A stretch of 64,000 bases of DNA from Gigantopelta aegis (GCF_016097555.1 NC_054711.1:28969724-29033723), one strand, 5' to 3'. Counted from the first letter of the stretch, positions 1-10,285 are shown. The notes: a model not told the origin generated them from the letters alone. Made by a program: numbers and translations.

Positions 1-2056
1 TTGGTCGCTCACCTGAAATGTGCTTGTTCGCTCACCTGAGGTGTGGTAGGTCGCTCACCTAATGTGCGGTTGGTCACTCACCTGAGGTGCGGTTGGACGT
101 TCACCTAATGTGCGCTTGGTCGCTCACCTAATGTGCGGTTGGTCGCTCACCTGAGATGTGATTGGTCGCTCACCTGAAATGCGCTTGTTCGCTCACCTGA
201 CGTGTGGTAGGTCGCTCACCTAATGTGCGGTTGGTCGCTCACCTGAGGTGCGGTTGCACGTTCACCTAATGTGCGCTTGGTCGCTCACCTAATGTGTGGT
301 TGGTCACTCACCTGATATGTGATTGGTCGCTCACCTGAAATACGCTTGTTTGCTCACCTGACGTGTGGTGGGTCGCTCACCTGAAATGCGCTTGTTCGCT
401 CACCTGAGGTGTGGTTGGTCGCTCACCTGAGGTGTGGTTGGTCGCTCACCTAATGTGCGGTTGGTCGCTCACCTGAGATGCGCTTGTTCGCTCACCTGAG
501 GTGTGGTTGGTCGCTCACCTGAGGTGTGGTTGGTCACTCACCTGAGGTGTAGTTGGTCGCTCACCTGAGATGTGATTGGTCGCTCACCTGAAATGCGCTT
601 GGTCGCTCACCTGAGGTGTGGTAGGTTGCTCACCTAATGTGCGGTTGGTCGCTCACCTGAGGTGCGGTTGGACGTTTTCACCTAATGTGCGCTTGGACGC
701 TCACCTAATGTGCGGTTGGTCGCTCACCTGAGATGTGATTAGTCGCTCACCTGAAATGCACTTGTTCGCTCACCTGACGTGTGGTAGGTCGCTCACCTAA
801 TGTGCGGTTGGTCGCTCACCTGAGGTGTGGTTGATCGCCCACCTAATGTGCGGTTGGATGCTCACCTGAGGTGCGGTTGGACGTTCACCTAATGTGTGCT
901 TGGTCGCTCACCTAATGTGCAGTTGGTCGCTCACCTGAGATGTGATTGGTCGCTCACCTGAAATGCGCTTGTTCGCTCACCTGACGTGTGGTGGGTCGCT
1001 CACCTGAAATGCACTTGTTCGCTCACCTGAGGTGTGGTTGGTCGCCCACCTAATGTGCCGTTGGACGCTCACCTGAGGTGTGGTTGGTCGCCCACCTAAT
1101 GTGCGGTTGGACGCTCACCTGAGGTGCGGTTGGACGTTCACCTAATGTGCGGTTGGTCGCTCACCTGAGATGTGATTGGTCGCTCACCTGAAATGCGCTT
1201 GTTCGCTCACCTGACGTGTGGTAGGTCGCTCACCTAATGTGTGGTTGGTCGCTCACCTGAGGTGTGGTTGGTCACCCACCTAATGTGCGGTTGGACGTTC
1301 ACCTAATGTGCGCTTGGTCGCTCACCTAATGTGCGGTTGGTCGCTCACCTGAGATGTGATTGGTCGCTCACCTGAAATACGCTTGTTCGCTCACCTGACG
1401 TGTGGTTGGTCGCTCACCTGAGGTGTGGTTGGTCGCTTACCTAATGTGCGGTTGGTCGCTCACCTGAGATGCGCTTGTTCGCTCACCTGAGGTGTGGTTG
1501 GTAGCTCACCTGAGGTGTGGTTGGTCGCTCACCTGAGGTGTGGTTGGTCACTCACCTGAGGTGTAGTTGGTCGCTCACCTGAGATGTGATTGGTTGCTCA
1601 CCTGAAATGCGCTTGGTCGCTCACCTGAGGTGTGGTTGGTCGCTCACCTGAAATGTGCTTGTTCGCTCACCTGAGGTGTGGGTTGTCGCTCACCTGAGGT
1701 GCGGTTAGTCACTCACCTGAGGTGTGCTGGGTAGCTCCCCTCATTTGCGGTTGGTCGCTCACCTGAGGTGTGGTTGGTCGCTCAACTGAGATGTGATTGG
1801 TCGCTCACCTGAAATGCGCTTGTTCGCTCACCTGAGGTGTGGTTTGTCGCTCACCTGAGGTGCGGTTAGTCGCTCACCTGAGGTGTGGTGGGTCGCTCAC
1901 CTCATTTGTGGTTGGTCGCTCACCTAATGTGCGGTTGGTCGCTCACCTGAGATGTGACTGGTCGCTCACCTGAGATGCGCTTGTTCGCTCACCTGAGGTG
2001 TGGTTGGTCGCTCACCTCAGGTGTGGTTGGTCGCTCACCTGAGGTGTGGTTGGTCG
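1..2056. repeat. 23-bp minisatellite, about 89 copies, derived from a SINE head
   Basis: The whole stretch is tandem 23-bp units with a core like GGTCGCTCACCTGAGGTGCGG and variants (CCTAATGTGC, CCTGAGATGTG, CCTGAAATGCG). Variant types recur in the same order several times, so there is higher-order structure. The array starts before the window and ends at 2056, where it runs straight into TAGGATCACTCCCGCTATC. That downstream sequence matches the B-box part of the SINE copy at 2206-2380. The unit itself matches the segment between the A and B boxes of that SINE (GCTCACTTGATGCGTCGTC). No credible coding frame is present. Confidence 0.9.
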
Positions 2057-2200
2057 TAGGATCACTCCCGCTATCAGCAGACCCATACACAATACTACAC
2101 GAGTGGTCGGTAGATACTGTTTTTCTTACATCGAGCTGTTTCAAACAGGAGATAAATCGAGTTAGATACGTTTTTGATTGACGTTTGTGACATAAATGGT
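2057..2200 (+). repeat. SINE-body copy adjoining the minisatellite
   Basis: From TAGGATCACTCCCGCTATC to about 2200 this matches the copy at 2246-2380 almost base for base (CAGCAGACCCATACACAATAC, then a GAGTGGTCG..AGATACTG stretch, then GAGCTGTTTCA). Its own tRNA-like head has been replaced by the minisatellite at 1-2056. Confidence 0.7.
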
Positions 2201-2205
2201 ATCTA

Positions 2206-2380
2206 GGGGGCGGAACGTAGCCCAGTGGTAAAGTGCTCACTTGATGCGTCGTCGGTCTAGGATTTATCCCGCTATCAGCAGACCCATACACAATACTACA
2301 TGAGTGGTCGTTACATACTGTTTATCTTACATTGAGCTGTTTCAGAAAGGAGAGATATCGAGTTGGATACGTTTTCGATG
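2206..2380 (+). repeat. tRNA-derived SINE, type A head with unusual body
   Basis: It begins GGGGGCGGAACGTAGCCCAG, has an A-box-like TGGTAAAGTGCTC and a degenerate B box (CTAGGATTTATCCCG), then the same body as 2057-2200. This is the type A head seen at 15003, 22417 and 62004. The body differs from those and resembles the palindromic sequence at 46100-46275. Confidence 0.65.
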
Positions 2381-2383
2381 ATT

Positions 2384-2472
2384 TTGTTTTGTTTAACAAC
2401 ACCGCTAAGTCACATTGATTTATTAATCATCGGCTATTGGATGTCAAAGATTTGGTAACTTTGATATAGTCT
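2384..2472 (-). repeat. SINE type A' 3' end fragment
   Basis: The stretch TTTGTTTTGTTTAACAACAC, followed by CATTGATTTATTAATCATCG and GCTATTGGATGTCAAA, is the reverse complement of the 3' end of the type A' SINEs (compare 15240-15318 and 62640-62690). Confidence 0.65.
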
Positions 2473-2839
2473 CCTTAAATATTTAAACGTCGTTTCCAAC
2501 TTAATGTAATTATAGCGCCATTATGTGACATTGTAATCAAGTTTGGTCGTTCTAATTTCAATGGATAGTTTGGCTTCGGCGTCCGGGTCATTATCGCGGA
2601 GTAGCCAATCAGATGACTTTAAATTGACCTCCCACACATATAATATGTCACACCACGATCTCTCAAACGGGTATGTATAATCTATTGTTTTGCAAATGGT
2701 ATCCTTTACCCATAGGATAGAGAAAATGGTTTAAAAGTTAATATAACTATACTTTATTAATATTTTAAACGATAAACTATATATGAAATACATTGGGGCT
2801 GTACATTTCTTTTTAAACAATAATGTTTCGTTAATATAG
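2473..2839. other. Non-coding intron sequence of gene 1
   Basis: AT-rich sequence ending in the 3' splice site ATATAG just before the first recognisable exon of gene 1. I looked here for the two upstream SEA exons (the counterparts of 36918-37036 and 40157-40215 in gene 2) and did not find them. They probably lie to the left of the window. Confidence 0.5.
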
Positions 2840-3018
2840 GAAAGGGAGCATCTTCATAGATTACAATGTAATCACAAGCACCGAGGCAACCAACAGGAGT
2901 CAAGTGATTACACACATACAACACGAAGTGTCCCACAACCTCACACAAATTACTTTAAATGGTGTTGGTGTTGACGAGAAATATCTAAACAAAACCATGA
3001 GCGATGACATCATCAAAG
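2840..3018 (+). CDS. Gene 1 exon: C-terminal half of SEA domain
   Basis: This 179-bp exon is bounded by AATATAG and GTAACA. Read in the only sensible frame it starts R-K-G-S-I-F-I-D-Y and ends with K-T-M-S-D-D-I-I-K. It is collinear and phase-identical with the gene 2 exon at 40678-40856, also 179 bp. SEA domains are extracellular modules of membrane mucins and often self-cleave at a G-S-V-V-V type turn; here the turn reads GSIFI, so cleavage is plausible but less canonical than in gene 2. N-glycosylation sequons (NRS, NLT, NKT) are present. The exon starts one base before a codon boundary and leaves one base over, matching the next exon at 3453. The N-terminal half of the domain is not in the window. 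Exon reality rests on conservation between paralogues. Confidence 0.8.
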
Positions 3019-3452
3019 GTAACAACGCATTTGATTTTCCACTTACATACTTTAATATTGAAGCCTAAATACATAGTAGCTGCAGGTTACAAAATGCTGG
3101 GTTGTCGTTAAGACAAATGTTTTAATAATTATTTTTATTTATAAATGAAAGAGGTATCTGTGTGTGAATGCCAGGCACGGCGGAAGCAAGTTGACATCTT
3201 TTTGGAAGGGGGGGGGGGGGGGGGGGGGGAGGAGGGGATGACTGAGATCAAGGGCGCAAAGCAACGTTTGGGGTTCGGGAATATGCTAACCGTACAAGTT
3301 TGAAACCTAGATGTCCTGAAATACATTCTACAAGTAAATTCATCTCTGACTTAAGATTTACTACCTATAATATTTTTTATTCAGAATTATTCAGCCCCCT
3401 CCACTGCTCCGTCGTGCCTGCTAAACCATTTTGTTTTGTTATTAAATTTCAG

Positions 3453-3624
3453 CCAACAAAACTCTGTCTGACATCTGCAATGCTTTAAACGTTTGTTACT
3501 TCAACGAGACGTGTCACCATGGTAATGATGTCAATAACGTCACGTGTTTACCGCGTTGTAACTTGCAGAGATGTAGTGATAATGGCAACTGCTACGTCCG
3601 CGCTGATGGGACAACTGGATGCAC
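3453..3624 (+). CDS. Gene 1 exon: Cys-rich / EGF-like module, first part
   Basis: This 172-bp exon has acceptor TTTCAG and donor GTGAGT. It encodes a segment starting ANKTLSDIC and ending YVRADGTTGC plus two bases. It has eight cysteines; the last four (PRC, QRC, GNC, TGC) form C1-C4 of an EGF-like domain with spacing 4, 5 and 9. C5 and C6 come from the next exon, reached by splicing to a TAG|ATGTAAGAC type acceptor (the TCxT..GDRC segment). The gene 2 counterpart is 43269-43437. The sequons NKT, NET and NVT support an extracellular location. The partner exon lies 2.7 kb away across a GA microsatellite, a SINE and the 69-bp minisatellite. Confidence 0.82.
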
Positions 3625-3681
3625 GTGAGTAAATAACACCTGAAAACTATTCAAAATTCTATCTCTATGCGACACACACAA

Positions 3682-4094
<413 letters not shown>

Positions 4095-4324
4095 CAAAAG
4101 AAATTCGATAAAAAAAAGCTGGCCATTATCAGAAGACAAAACAAATGATTGCACATTATATTTGTATTCGTGTATGCTAATATTTAAGTAAAGGTGCTTC
4201 ACTCTCAAACACTGTTTGTTAAATGCTTACAATTCCTTATTATTATTCTGTTCAGATCGATGTTCGCATTGAAACATCATTTTATTGATAGAAGTTGAAG
4301 AAAGCATTTTGGCATCGGTACTCG

Positions 4325-4556
4325 AGCGAGCCAGTGCACCACAACTGGCATATCAAATGCCGTGGTATGTGTTATGCTGTTTATGGGATGGTGCATATAA
4401 AAGATCCCTTGCTGCTAATCGAAAATAGTAGTCCATGAAGTGGCGACAGCGGGTTTCCTCTCTCTATATCTGTGTCGTCCTTAACCATATGTCCGACGCC
4501 ATATAACAGTAATTAAAATGTGTTGAGTGCGTCGTTAAATAAAAAATTTCCTTCCT
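4325..4556 (+). repeat. SINE type A, 5'-truncated
   Basis: It starts inside the body at GAGCCAGTGCACCACAACTG, passes CATATAAAAGATCCCTTGCT and CGACAGCGGGTTTCCTC, and ends in TGAGTGCGTCGTTAAATAAA with a CCTTCC tail. The same landmarks recur at 7535, 22417 and 38776. Confidence 0.85.
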
Positions 4557-4916
4557 TCGGTACTCGAGCGCGCTATATAGTGGCAGTCCTCATACAGACT
4601 GAGTCCGAACTTGGCAATTTACCGCACTCAAAATCAAAGCATTTGATAGTGTTTGCTGAATACCATCACAACTCTGTCATAACTTCTTTTGGAATCATTT
4701 TCGCACATAGACACGGTACTTAATATGTAAATAGTGTATTAGTATATTCCTAATCGTCATGTTTGTTACGGCATCAATAGCTCCTTAATATATATATATA
4801 TTGTTTTGGTGCCTTACTGGCGAGTAGATTAACGCATATTATATTTAATTACCTCAGAAAAAATATCCTCCTTTTGAGAAAAAAGTACCTTTAAGTTTAA
4901 AACACTCTCGTGGTAC

Positions 4917-6349
4917 ATGTATGTACTTGACAGGTGTGAGATACTTTATTTATATTATTGTAGATGTAAGATAAGTGATAAGTATGTGTACAGCGGTGAC
5001 AGGTGTGAGATACTTTATTTATGTTATTGTAGATGTAAGACAAGCGACAAGTATGTGTACAGCGGTGACAGGTGTGAGATATTTATTTATATTATTGTAG
5101 ATGTAAGACAAGTGACAAGCATGTGTACAGCGGTGACAGGTGTGAGATGCTTGATTTATATTATTGTAGATGTAAGACAAGTGACAAGCATGTGTACACT
5201 GGTGACAGGTGTGAGATGCTTGATTTATATTATTGTAGATGTAAGACAAGTGACAAGCATGTGCACAGTGGTGACAGGTGTGAGATGCTTTATTTATATT
5301 ATTGTAGATGTAAGACAAGTGAAAAGCATGTGTTCAGTGGTGACAGGTGTGAGATGCTTGATTTATATTAGTGTAGATGTAAGACAAGTGACAAGTATGT
5401 GTACAGCGGTGACAGGTGTGGGATACTTAATTTATATTATTGTAGATGTAAGACAAGTGACAAGTATGTGTACAGCGGTGACAGGTGTGGGATACTTGAT
5501 TTATATTATTGTAGATGTAAGACAAGTGACAAGTATGTGTACAGCGGTGACAGGTGTGAGATACTTGATTTATGTTATTGTAGATGTAAGACAAGTGACA
5601 AGCATGTGTACAGCGGTGACAGGTGTGAGATGCTTGATTTATATTATTGTAGATGTAAGACAAGTGACAAGTATGTGTACACTGGTGACAGGTGTGAGAT
5701 GCTTGATTTATATTATTGTAGATGTAAGACAAGTGACAAGCATGTGCACAGTGGTGACAGGTGTGAGATACTTTATTTATATTATTGTAGATGTAAGACA
5801 AGTGACAAGCATGTGTTCAGTGGTGACAGGTGTGAGATGCTTGATTTATATTAGTGTAGATGTAAGACAAGTGACAAGTATGTGTACAGCGGTGACAGGT
5901 GTGGGATACTTGATTTATATTATTGTAGATGCAAGACAAGTGACAAGTATGTGTACAGCGGTGACAGGTGTGAGATACTTGATTTATATTATTGTAGATG
6001 TAAGACAAGTGACAAGTATGTGTACAGCGGTGACAGGTGTGGGATACTTAATGTATATTATTGTAGATGTAAGACAAGTGACAAGTAACAAGTATGTGTA
6101 CAGTGGTGACAGTTGTGGGATACTTGATTTATATTGTTGTAGATGTAAGACAAGTGACAAGTATGTGTACAGCGGTGACAGGTGTGAGATACTTGATTTA
6201 TGTTATTCTAGATGTAAGACAAGTGACAAGTATGTGTACAGCGGTGACAGGTGTGAGATACTTGTTTTGTATTATTGTAGATGTAAGACAAGTGACAATT
6301 ATGTGTACACTGGTGACAGGTGTGAGATACTTGATTTATATTATTGTAG
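4917..6349 (+). repeat. 69-bp minisatellite of the intron/exon junction (gene 1), about 21 junctions
   Basis: Each 69-bp unit holds a 3' splice site (TTTATATTATTGTAG) followed by the start of the transmembrane exon (ATGTAAGACAAGTGACAAG, then TATGTGTACAGCGGTGACAG and GTGTGAGATA). The last unit is the real exon start at 6350. Translated in the exon frame the unit is 23 residues of the type CKTSDKYVYSGDRCEILDLY. Because 69 is divisible by 3, long open frames run through, but they shift at a short unit near 5085, hit TAG at two units reading TTAGTGTAG (5369 and 5852) and meet an 8-bp insertion near 6088. A seven-unit block (483 bp) ending in the TTAGTGTAG variant is repeated. I read the array as mostly intronic. 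In-frame inclusion of the last few units, with non-standard EGF-half repeats, cannot be excluded. Confidence 0.85.
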
Positions 6350-6538
6350 ATGTCAGACAAGTGACAAGTATGTGTACAGTGGTGACAGGTGTGAGATACG
6401 CGGTGAGAAACTTCTCCTCACGTCTGAGGAAATCATCGCCATTGCTGTAGGAACTGGAGGAGGAATCATCCTTCTGCTGGTGATCGCGCTAATCTGCACG
6501 TGCTGCTGGACACGGAAAAAAGCAGACGACAAATACAG
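6350..6538 (+). CDS. Gene 1 exon: end of EGF-like domain, transmembrane helix, start of tail
   Basis: This 189-bp exon runs from TATTGTAG|A to ACAG|GTAAAA. With two bases from 3624 it completes T-C-Q-T-S-D-K, supplying C5 and C6 of the EGF-like domain (GDRCEIRGEK). A short juxtamembrane stretch (LLLTSEE) precedes a helix of about 23 residues, IIAIAVGTGGGIILLLVIA and onward, rich in Gly/Ile/Leu. It ends in a C-T-C-C-W cluster that could be palmitoylated, followed by basic residues (TRKKADDKYR), so the C-terminus is cytoplasmic. The gene 2 exon 44897-45085 has the same length and differs by few residues. Confidence 0.85.
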
Positions 6539-6945
6539 GTAAAAACGAACGCCGAATTAATCTTAGTTGGAGATAAGTACTCTATAATATATATATATAC
6601 AAGTCCATCGCCATTTTAAAACACTTTGTAACACAAGCAAATGGAATAACACCCCGTGTTAGACTGGTGAATAAACAGTGTGTTGTACACTGACGTAGAG
6701 GAGGACACGGCCCGCCAATTACACCTATTAAATGAGTAGTTTTATATTGCATCATAACACTTCTCATTTAATATACAGCCACTCATGTTTTATGTAAAGA
6801 ATTTTTTTATTTTTTTTTAATAATAATAAAAATAAAAATTAATGTTCAATTATAGTTGTTAAAATGTCTCTGTTAGTCGACATCCTCTTAACAACTTCAG
6901 CAAACTCAAGATAGGGCTTTTACGGTAATGTGTTTTTCTTTATAG
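6539..6945. other. Gene 1 intron with MITE fragment
   Basis: The intron starts GTAAAA and ends TTTTTCTTTATAG. At about 6858-6912 it carries a reverse-orientation fragment of the TTAA-flanked MITE (GTCTCTGTTAGTCGACATC followed by CTTCAGCAAACTC). Nothing coding was seen. Confidence 0.6.
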
Positions 6946-7141
6946 TTTCTTTGATGATTCGAAATCGGAACAACTACAGCCATACCAGACGATGGGGAGT
7001 AAGTTCGGAACTCAGAACAAAAACGAATACCTGAGGAAATACGCCATGCCGAGGTCTGTGGACAATACCGGATATCAACTCTCGGGCGATGATGACGTCA
7101 CCTTCTACACAGGAATGACCAATCGCAGTACAGGAAGCGAG
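6946..7141 (+). CDS. Gene 1 exon: cytoplasmic tail, part 1
   Basis: This 196-bp exon has acceptor TTTATAG and donor GTAGGT and ends in phase 0. It encodes about 65 residues including SFFDDSKSEQLQPYQ, NEYLRKYAMPR, NTGYQLS and FYTGMTNRSTGSE. It is collinear with gene 2 exon 46714-46912, including the shared FDD-KSEQ start and TNRS-SGSE end. Several Tyr-x-x-hydrophobic sites are visible (YQTM, YLRK-YAM, FYTGM), suggesting a signalling or endocytic tail. The gene 2 NPEY motif is NTGY here. Confidence 0.82.
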
Positions 7142-7534
7142 GTAGGTGGTGTTAAAGGTAGTACTAACCCAAATAACTTCCGGCTGTGTCAAAGTTGGAA
7201 GTGCACCAAACTTTTAATAGAGATGTTAACACCACAAGTCCTGTGATTGGTGATAAATGTGAGTGTGTTGGTTTGCAAAATATGTATCCAATTTTATTTC
7301 ATCTTGTACCACTGTGTCAAGTAGCCTTGTGCTTGAAACATGTTTGGGGTACTTGTAAAAAAAAGTTCTCAAATTTTGTGCGGAACTTTTTCCTAAAAGT
7401 TTGTGCCAATTTTTTCTGATTCGTTTTAAGGATGAGGGGTGGTGGTATTTATATTCGTGGCGTTTATGTCGATTGATACGCTGCAGGTAGAAGTTATAGC
7501 CACATATGTTACTATTATTAACCAGTGACCTTGT

Positions 7535-7830
7535 AGGTTTGCGGTCTGGGATCGATCCCCGTCGGTGGGCCCATTGGGCTATTTCTCATTCTAGCCAGTG
7601 CAGCACAACTGGTATATTAAAGGCCGTGGTATGTACTACCCTGTCTGTGGGATGGTACATCCAAAAGATCCCTTGCTGCTAATCGAATATAGCCCATGAA
7701 GTGGCGACAGCGGGTTTCCTCTCTCATTATCTGTGTGGTCCTTAACCATATGTTTGACGCCATATAATCGTAAATAAAATGTGTTGAGTGCGTCGTTAAA
7801 TAAAATATTTCTTTCTTTCTTTCTGGTAGG
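7535..7830 (+). repeat. SINE type A
   Basis: It has a B-box-like GGGATCGATCCCCGTCGGTG, then GGGCCCATTGGGCTATTTCTC, the CAGCGGGTTTCCTCTCTC block, GAGTGCGTCGTTAAATAAAA and a (TTTC)n tail at 7805-7825. The 5' end of the tRNA-like head is eroded. Confidence 0.85.
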
Positions 7831-8249
7831 TTTGATACTGTCAAATCATCCTGACTACATTTGACAAACATACACAATGACATTTTAAACTTTAAAATGT
7901 TTGTTTACGCGTGGTTTCGTCTACAAGATAATATCAGTTAAATGTACACTTATTACTTGACTTATCATCTTCACAACGACAAATCTGATTGGTGCGTTTT
8001 CACTGAGGTTCGATATATTTGATTGACGTGCAATTTGATAATCGACTTCTCTTGTGTGTACATATATCGTGAGTGAATATCTGCTGTGTTGATAAGCGTG
8101 TAGCTTAAAGCAATAAAATAATTGAAATTATTGGTTCTAAAGGAATCAGTAGAACTTTCGTTGTTAATTAGAAATCATTTGTGAACGTAAATAAAATTTA
8201 AAAAAAGATATAGCGATGCCGAGAATAGTGTGTAGAGTGGTTTACAGAG

Positions 8250-8645
8250 GAAAAAAAGAAAGAAAGAAATGTTTTATTTAACGACGCACTCAACACATTT
8301 TATTTACGGTTATATGGCGTCAGACATATGGTTAAGGACCACACAGATCTGGAGAGGAAACCCGCTGTCGCCACTACATGGGCTACTCTTTCCGATTAGC
8401 AGCAAGGGATCTTTTATTTGCGCTTCCCACAAGCAGGATAGTACAAACCATGGCATTTGTTGAATCAGTTATGGATCACTGGTCGGTGCAAGTGGTTTAC
8501 ACCTACCCATTGAGCCTTGCGGAGCACTCACTCAGGGTTTGGAGTCGGTATCTGGATTAAAAATGCCATGCCTCGACTGGGATCCGAACCCAGTACCTAC
8601 CAGCCTGTAGACCGATGGCTTAACCACGACGCCACCGAGGCCGGT
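8250..8645 (-). repeat. SINE type B, near full length
   Basis: In minus orientation it starts GGCCTCGGTGGCGTCGTGG at 8640 and carries a tRNA-like head with B box GGGTTCGGATCCCAG, then a body that shares its 3' end with type A. It ends in the (CTTT)n tail that appears as AAAGAAAGAAAGAAATG on the plus strand. The same element recurs at 17806, 18586, 23156 and 62139. Confidence 0.88.
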
Positions 8646-8671
8646 GGTTTACAAAGGAATACGAAAGATAA

Positions 8672-8943
8672 ACCGGCGTCGGTGGTGTCGTGGTTAAGCA
8701 ATCGGACAGAAAGCTGGTAGGTACAGGGTTCGCAGCCCGGTACCGGCTCCCACCCAGAGCGAGTTTTAACGACTCAATGGGTAGGTGTAAGGCCACTGCA
8801 CCCTCTTCTCTCTCACTAACCACTAACAGCTAGCAACTAACCCTCTGTCCTGGGCAGCCAGCCCAGATAGCTGAGGTGTGTGCCAAGGATAGCGTGTTTG
8901 AAATTTAATTGGATATAAGCACGAAAATAAGCTGAAATGAAAG
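8672..8943 (+). repeat. SINE type C
   Basis: Head AACCGGCGTCGGTGGTGTCG, B box GGGTTCGCAGCCCGG, then CTCTTCTCTCTCACTAACC and the end GGATATAAGCACGAAAATAA with a GAAATGAAA tail. Related copies are at 13925, 27772 (minus), 40898 and 47191. Confidence 0.85.
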
Positions 8944-9321
8944 GTAATTAAAACATTGTGAAAAGTATTTCCCTCGGGACATAAACGCGTGGCATGTTTA
9001 TTAGTCTCTATGTATAAGACCCCTTGCTTCTATCTGGAAAGGGTAGCCAATGTGGAGGAAACACAAACCAAAAACAGTATGTGGGGGAAAGGGGGAAGGG
9101 GAGGGGGAGTTGGAGGGGGAGGCGACAGTACAGTAGAAAATGAATCAGGACTCGGTAATATAAATCTGCTCAGGTAGAAAAAACCCCGTCATATCTAAAC
9201 TAAACAGGGTGGGGTTTTTTTTTATAATTACACGTGGAGGGCAGCTGCCCCAACCCCTGCTTGGTACCGCCCTGAACACGTACGTGTTAAATTATAATAT
9301 TTTCTTTTACTCTTTTACTAG

Positions 9322-9552
9322 TGGCATAGTTACAGAGGTCCTGACGCATCACGTGGGACACCGCATGAAGAAGTCACACCACGAAGTGATAACCAGGACA
9401 GTTCTGTGACACCACGAAGTGATTACCAGGACAGTTCTGTGGTCAGGTTTGGTGGTGAGACACAAGCTAGTGGACCGTATGAAAGTCTTCTACTGGAAAA
9501 CGTAACAACAGATGGAAAAACAGTGTACGAAAGAATCAACACTGAAACAACG
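9322..9552 (+). CDS. Gene 1 exon: cytoplasmic tail, part 2, with ITAM-spaced tyrosines
   Basis: This 231-bp exon (77 codons, phase 0 at both ends) has acceptor TTTTACTAG and donor GTGAGC. It starts WHSYRGPDASRGTP and ends VYERINTETT, like the gene 2 exon (WRNYIH..VYERINTETT). An 11-residue block VTPRSD(N/Y)QDSS is tandemly duplicated at about 9379-9444. Near the end the sequence reads Y-E-S-L, twelve residues, Y-E-R-I. This fits the ITAM consensus YxxL/I-x(6-12)-YxxL/I known from immune receptor tails. Whether it is phosphorylated is inference. The third paralogue (15368-15595) keeps the pair; gene 2 has Cys in place of the first Tyr. Confidence 0.85.
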
Positions 9553-10285
9553 GTGAGCATGCTTCATTCTTAGGTGTCACGATTAAACAAGCGCTTGTGC
9601 AGGGGACGAGAAATGGATTCCGGAGGTCGAAATCTCCCTTCTGAAAGATCTACAGATCCCGACAGTTCTCGCTCCCTTTCTCGGCCCCTTTACCTTACAA
9701 TTGTGTGACACCCCTTACAAAATCCTGGATCCTCTCCTGACTATATAGCTTGAAATTACACGTAGATGTAAGTGTATCTTGTCTGCAATGGCGTAGCCAG
9801 CATGACGCAGACGAGGCGCTTGCCTCGTCTGGAATTCCCCTAGATTTATTTTGTTTTTCCCATCACACTGATATTTATTTTACAGGTCTGGGTTTGCCTC
9901 GGCGTTTTTTTTCCGTCTGGCTACGCCCCAGTCTGTGTGTTTATCAGAGTCTGTTTAGCTGTCTAAATATGTACGAATGTTGTTGTCTATGTGTATGAAT
10001 GTGTTACAAGTTTCATCAAGTGGTGAAGTAACTTCCGAGATTGGTCACAGAAAAGTCATATATAAACTAGTACAGGGATATGTTTTTGATTAGGTTATTT
10101 GATTTCTCATTCAGATTTGAGAAAAAAACAAGAAGAAAACATTTCATCAGTGATCATATATAAACTTTAAATAGTAATTTTATGCTGGTAAAATACATAT
10201 TTGAAAGGTTATAACACTGGCGTAGACATGATTTTAGATTGGGGCGGGGGACAACACATATTGGGGGGGGGGCCAACCCCCACTA

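Larger units (their letters stand above)
7142..9321. other. Gene 1 intron with three SINEs
   Basis: A 2.2-kb intron (GTAGGT ... TTTTACTAG). It holds a type A SINE (7535-7830, plus), a type B SINE (8250-8645, minus) and a type C SINE (8672-8943, plus), with a G-rich tract at 9080-9120. No further exon was recognised. Confidence 0.7.

Noticed and set aside
1..2056. CRISPR-like regular array
   Set aside because: Units are contiguous 23-bp repeats without unique spacers, in a eukaryotic context.
4917..6542. A single 541-residue repeat protein over the gene 1 minisatellite
   Set aside because: The long frame is out of phase with the real exon for most of its length (VTGVRYLIYIIVDVRQ repeats) and only rejoins it through indels. 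Splice phase and EGF spacing favour the exon starting at 6350.
8269..8560. Repeated 60-96 residue frames starting MFYLTTHSTHFIYGYMAS (also at 17822, 22941, 38788 and 62148)
   Set aside because: They are translations of SINE type A/B bodies in reverse orientation.
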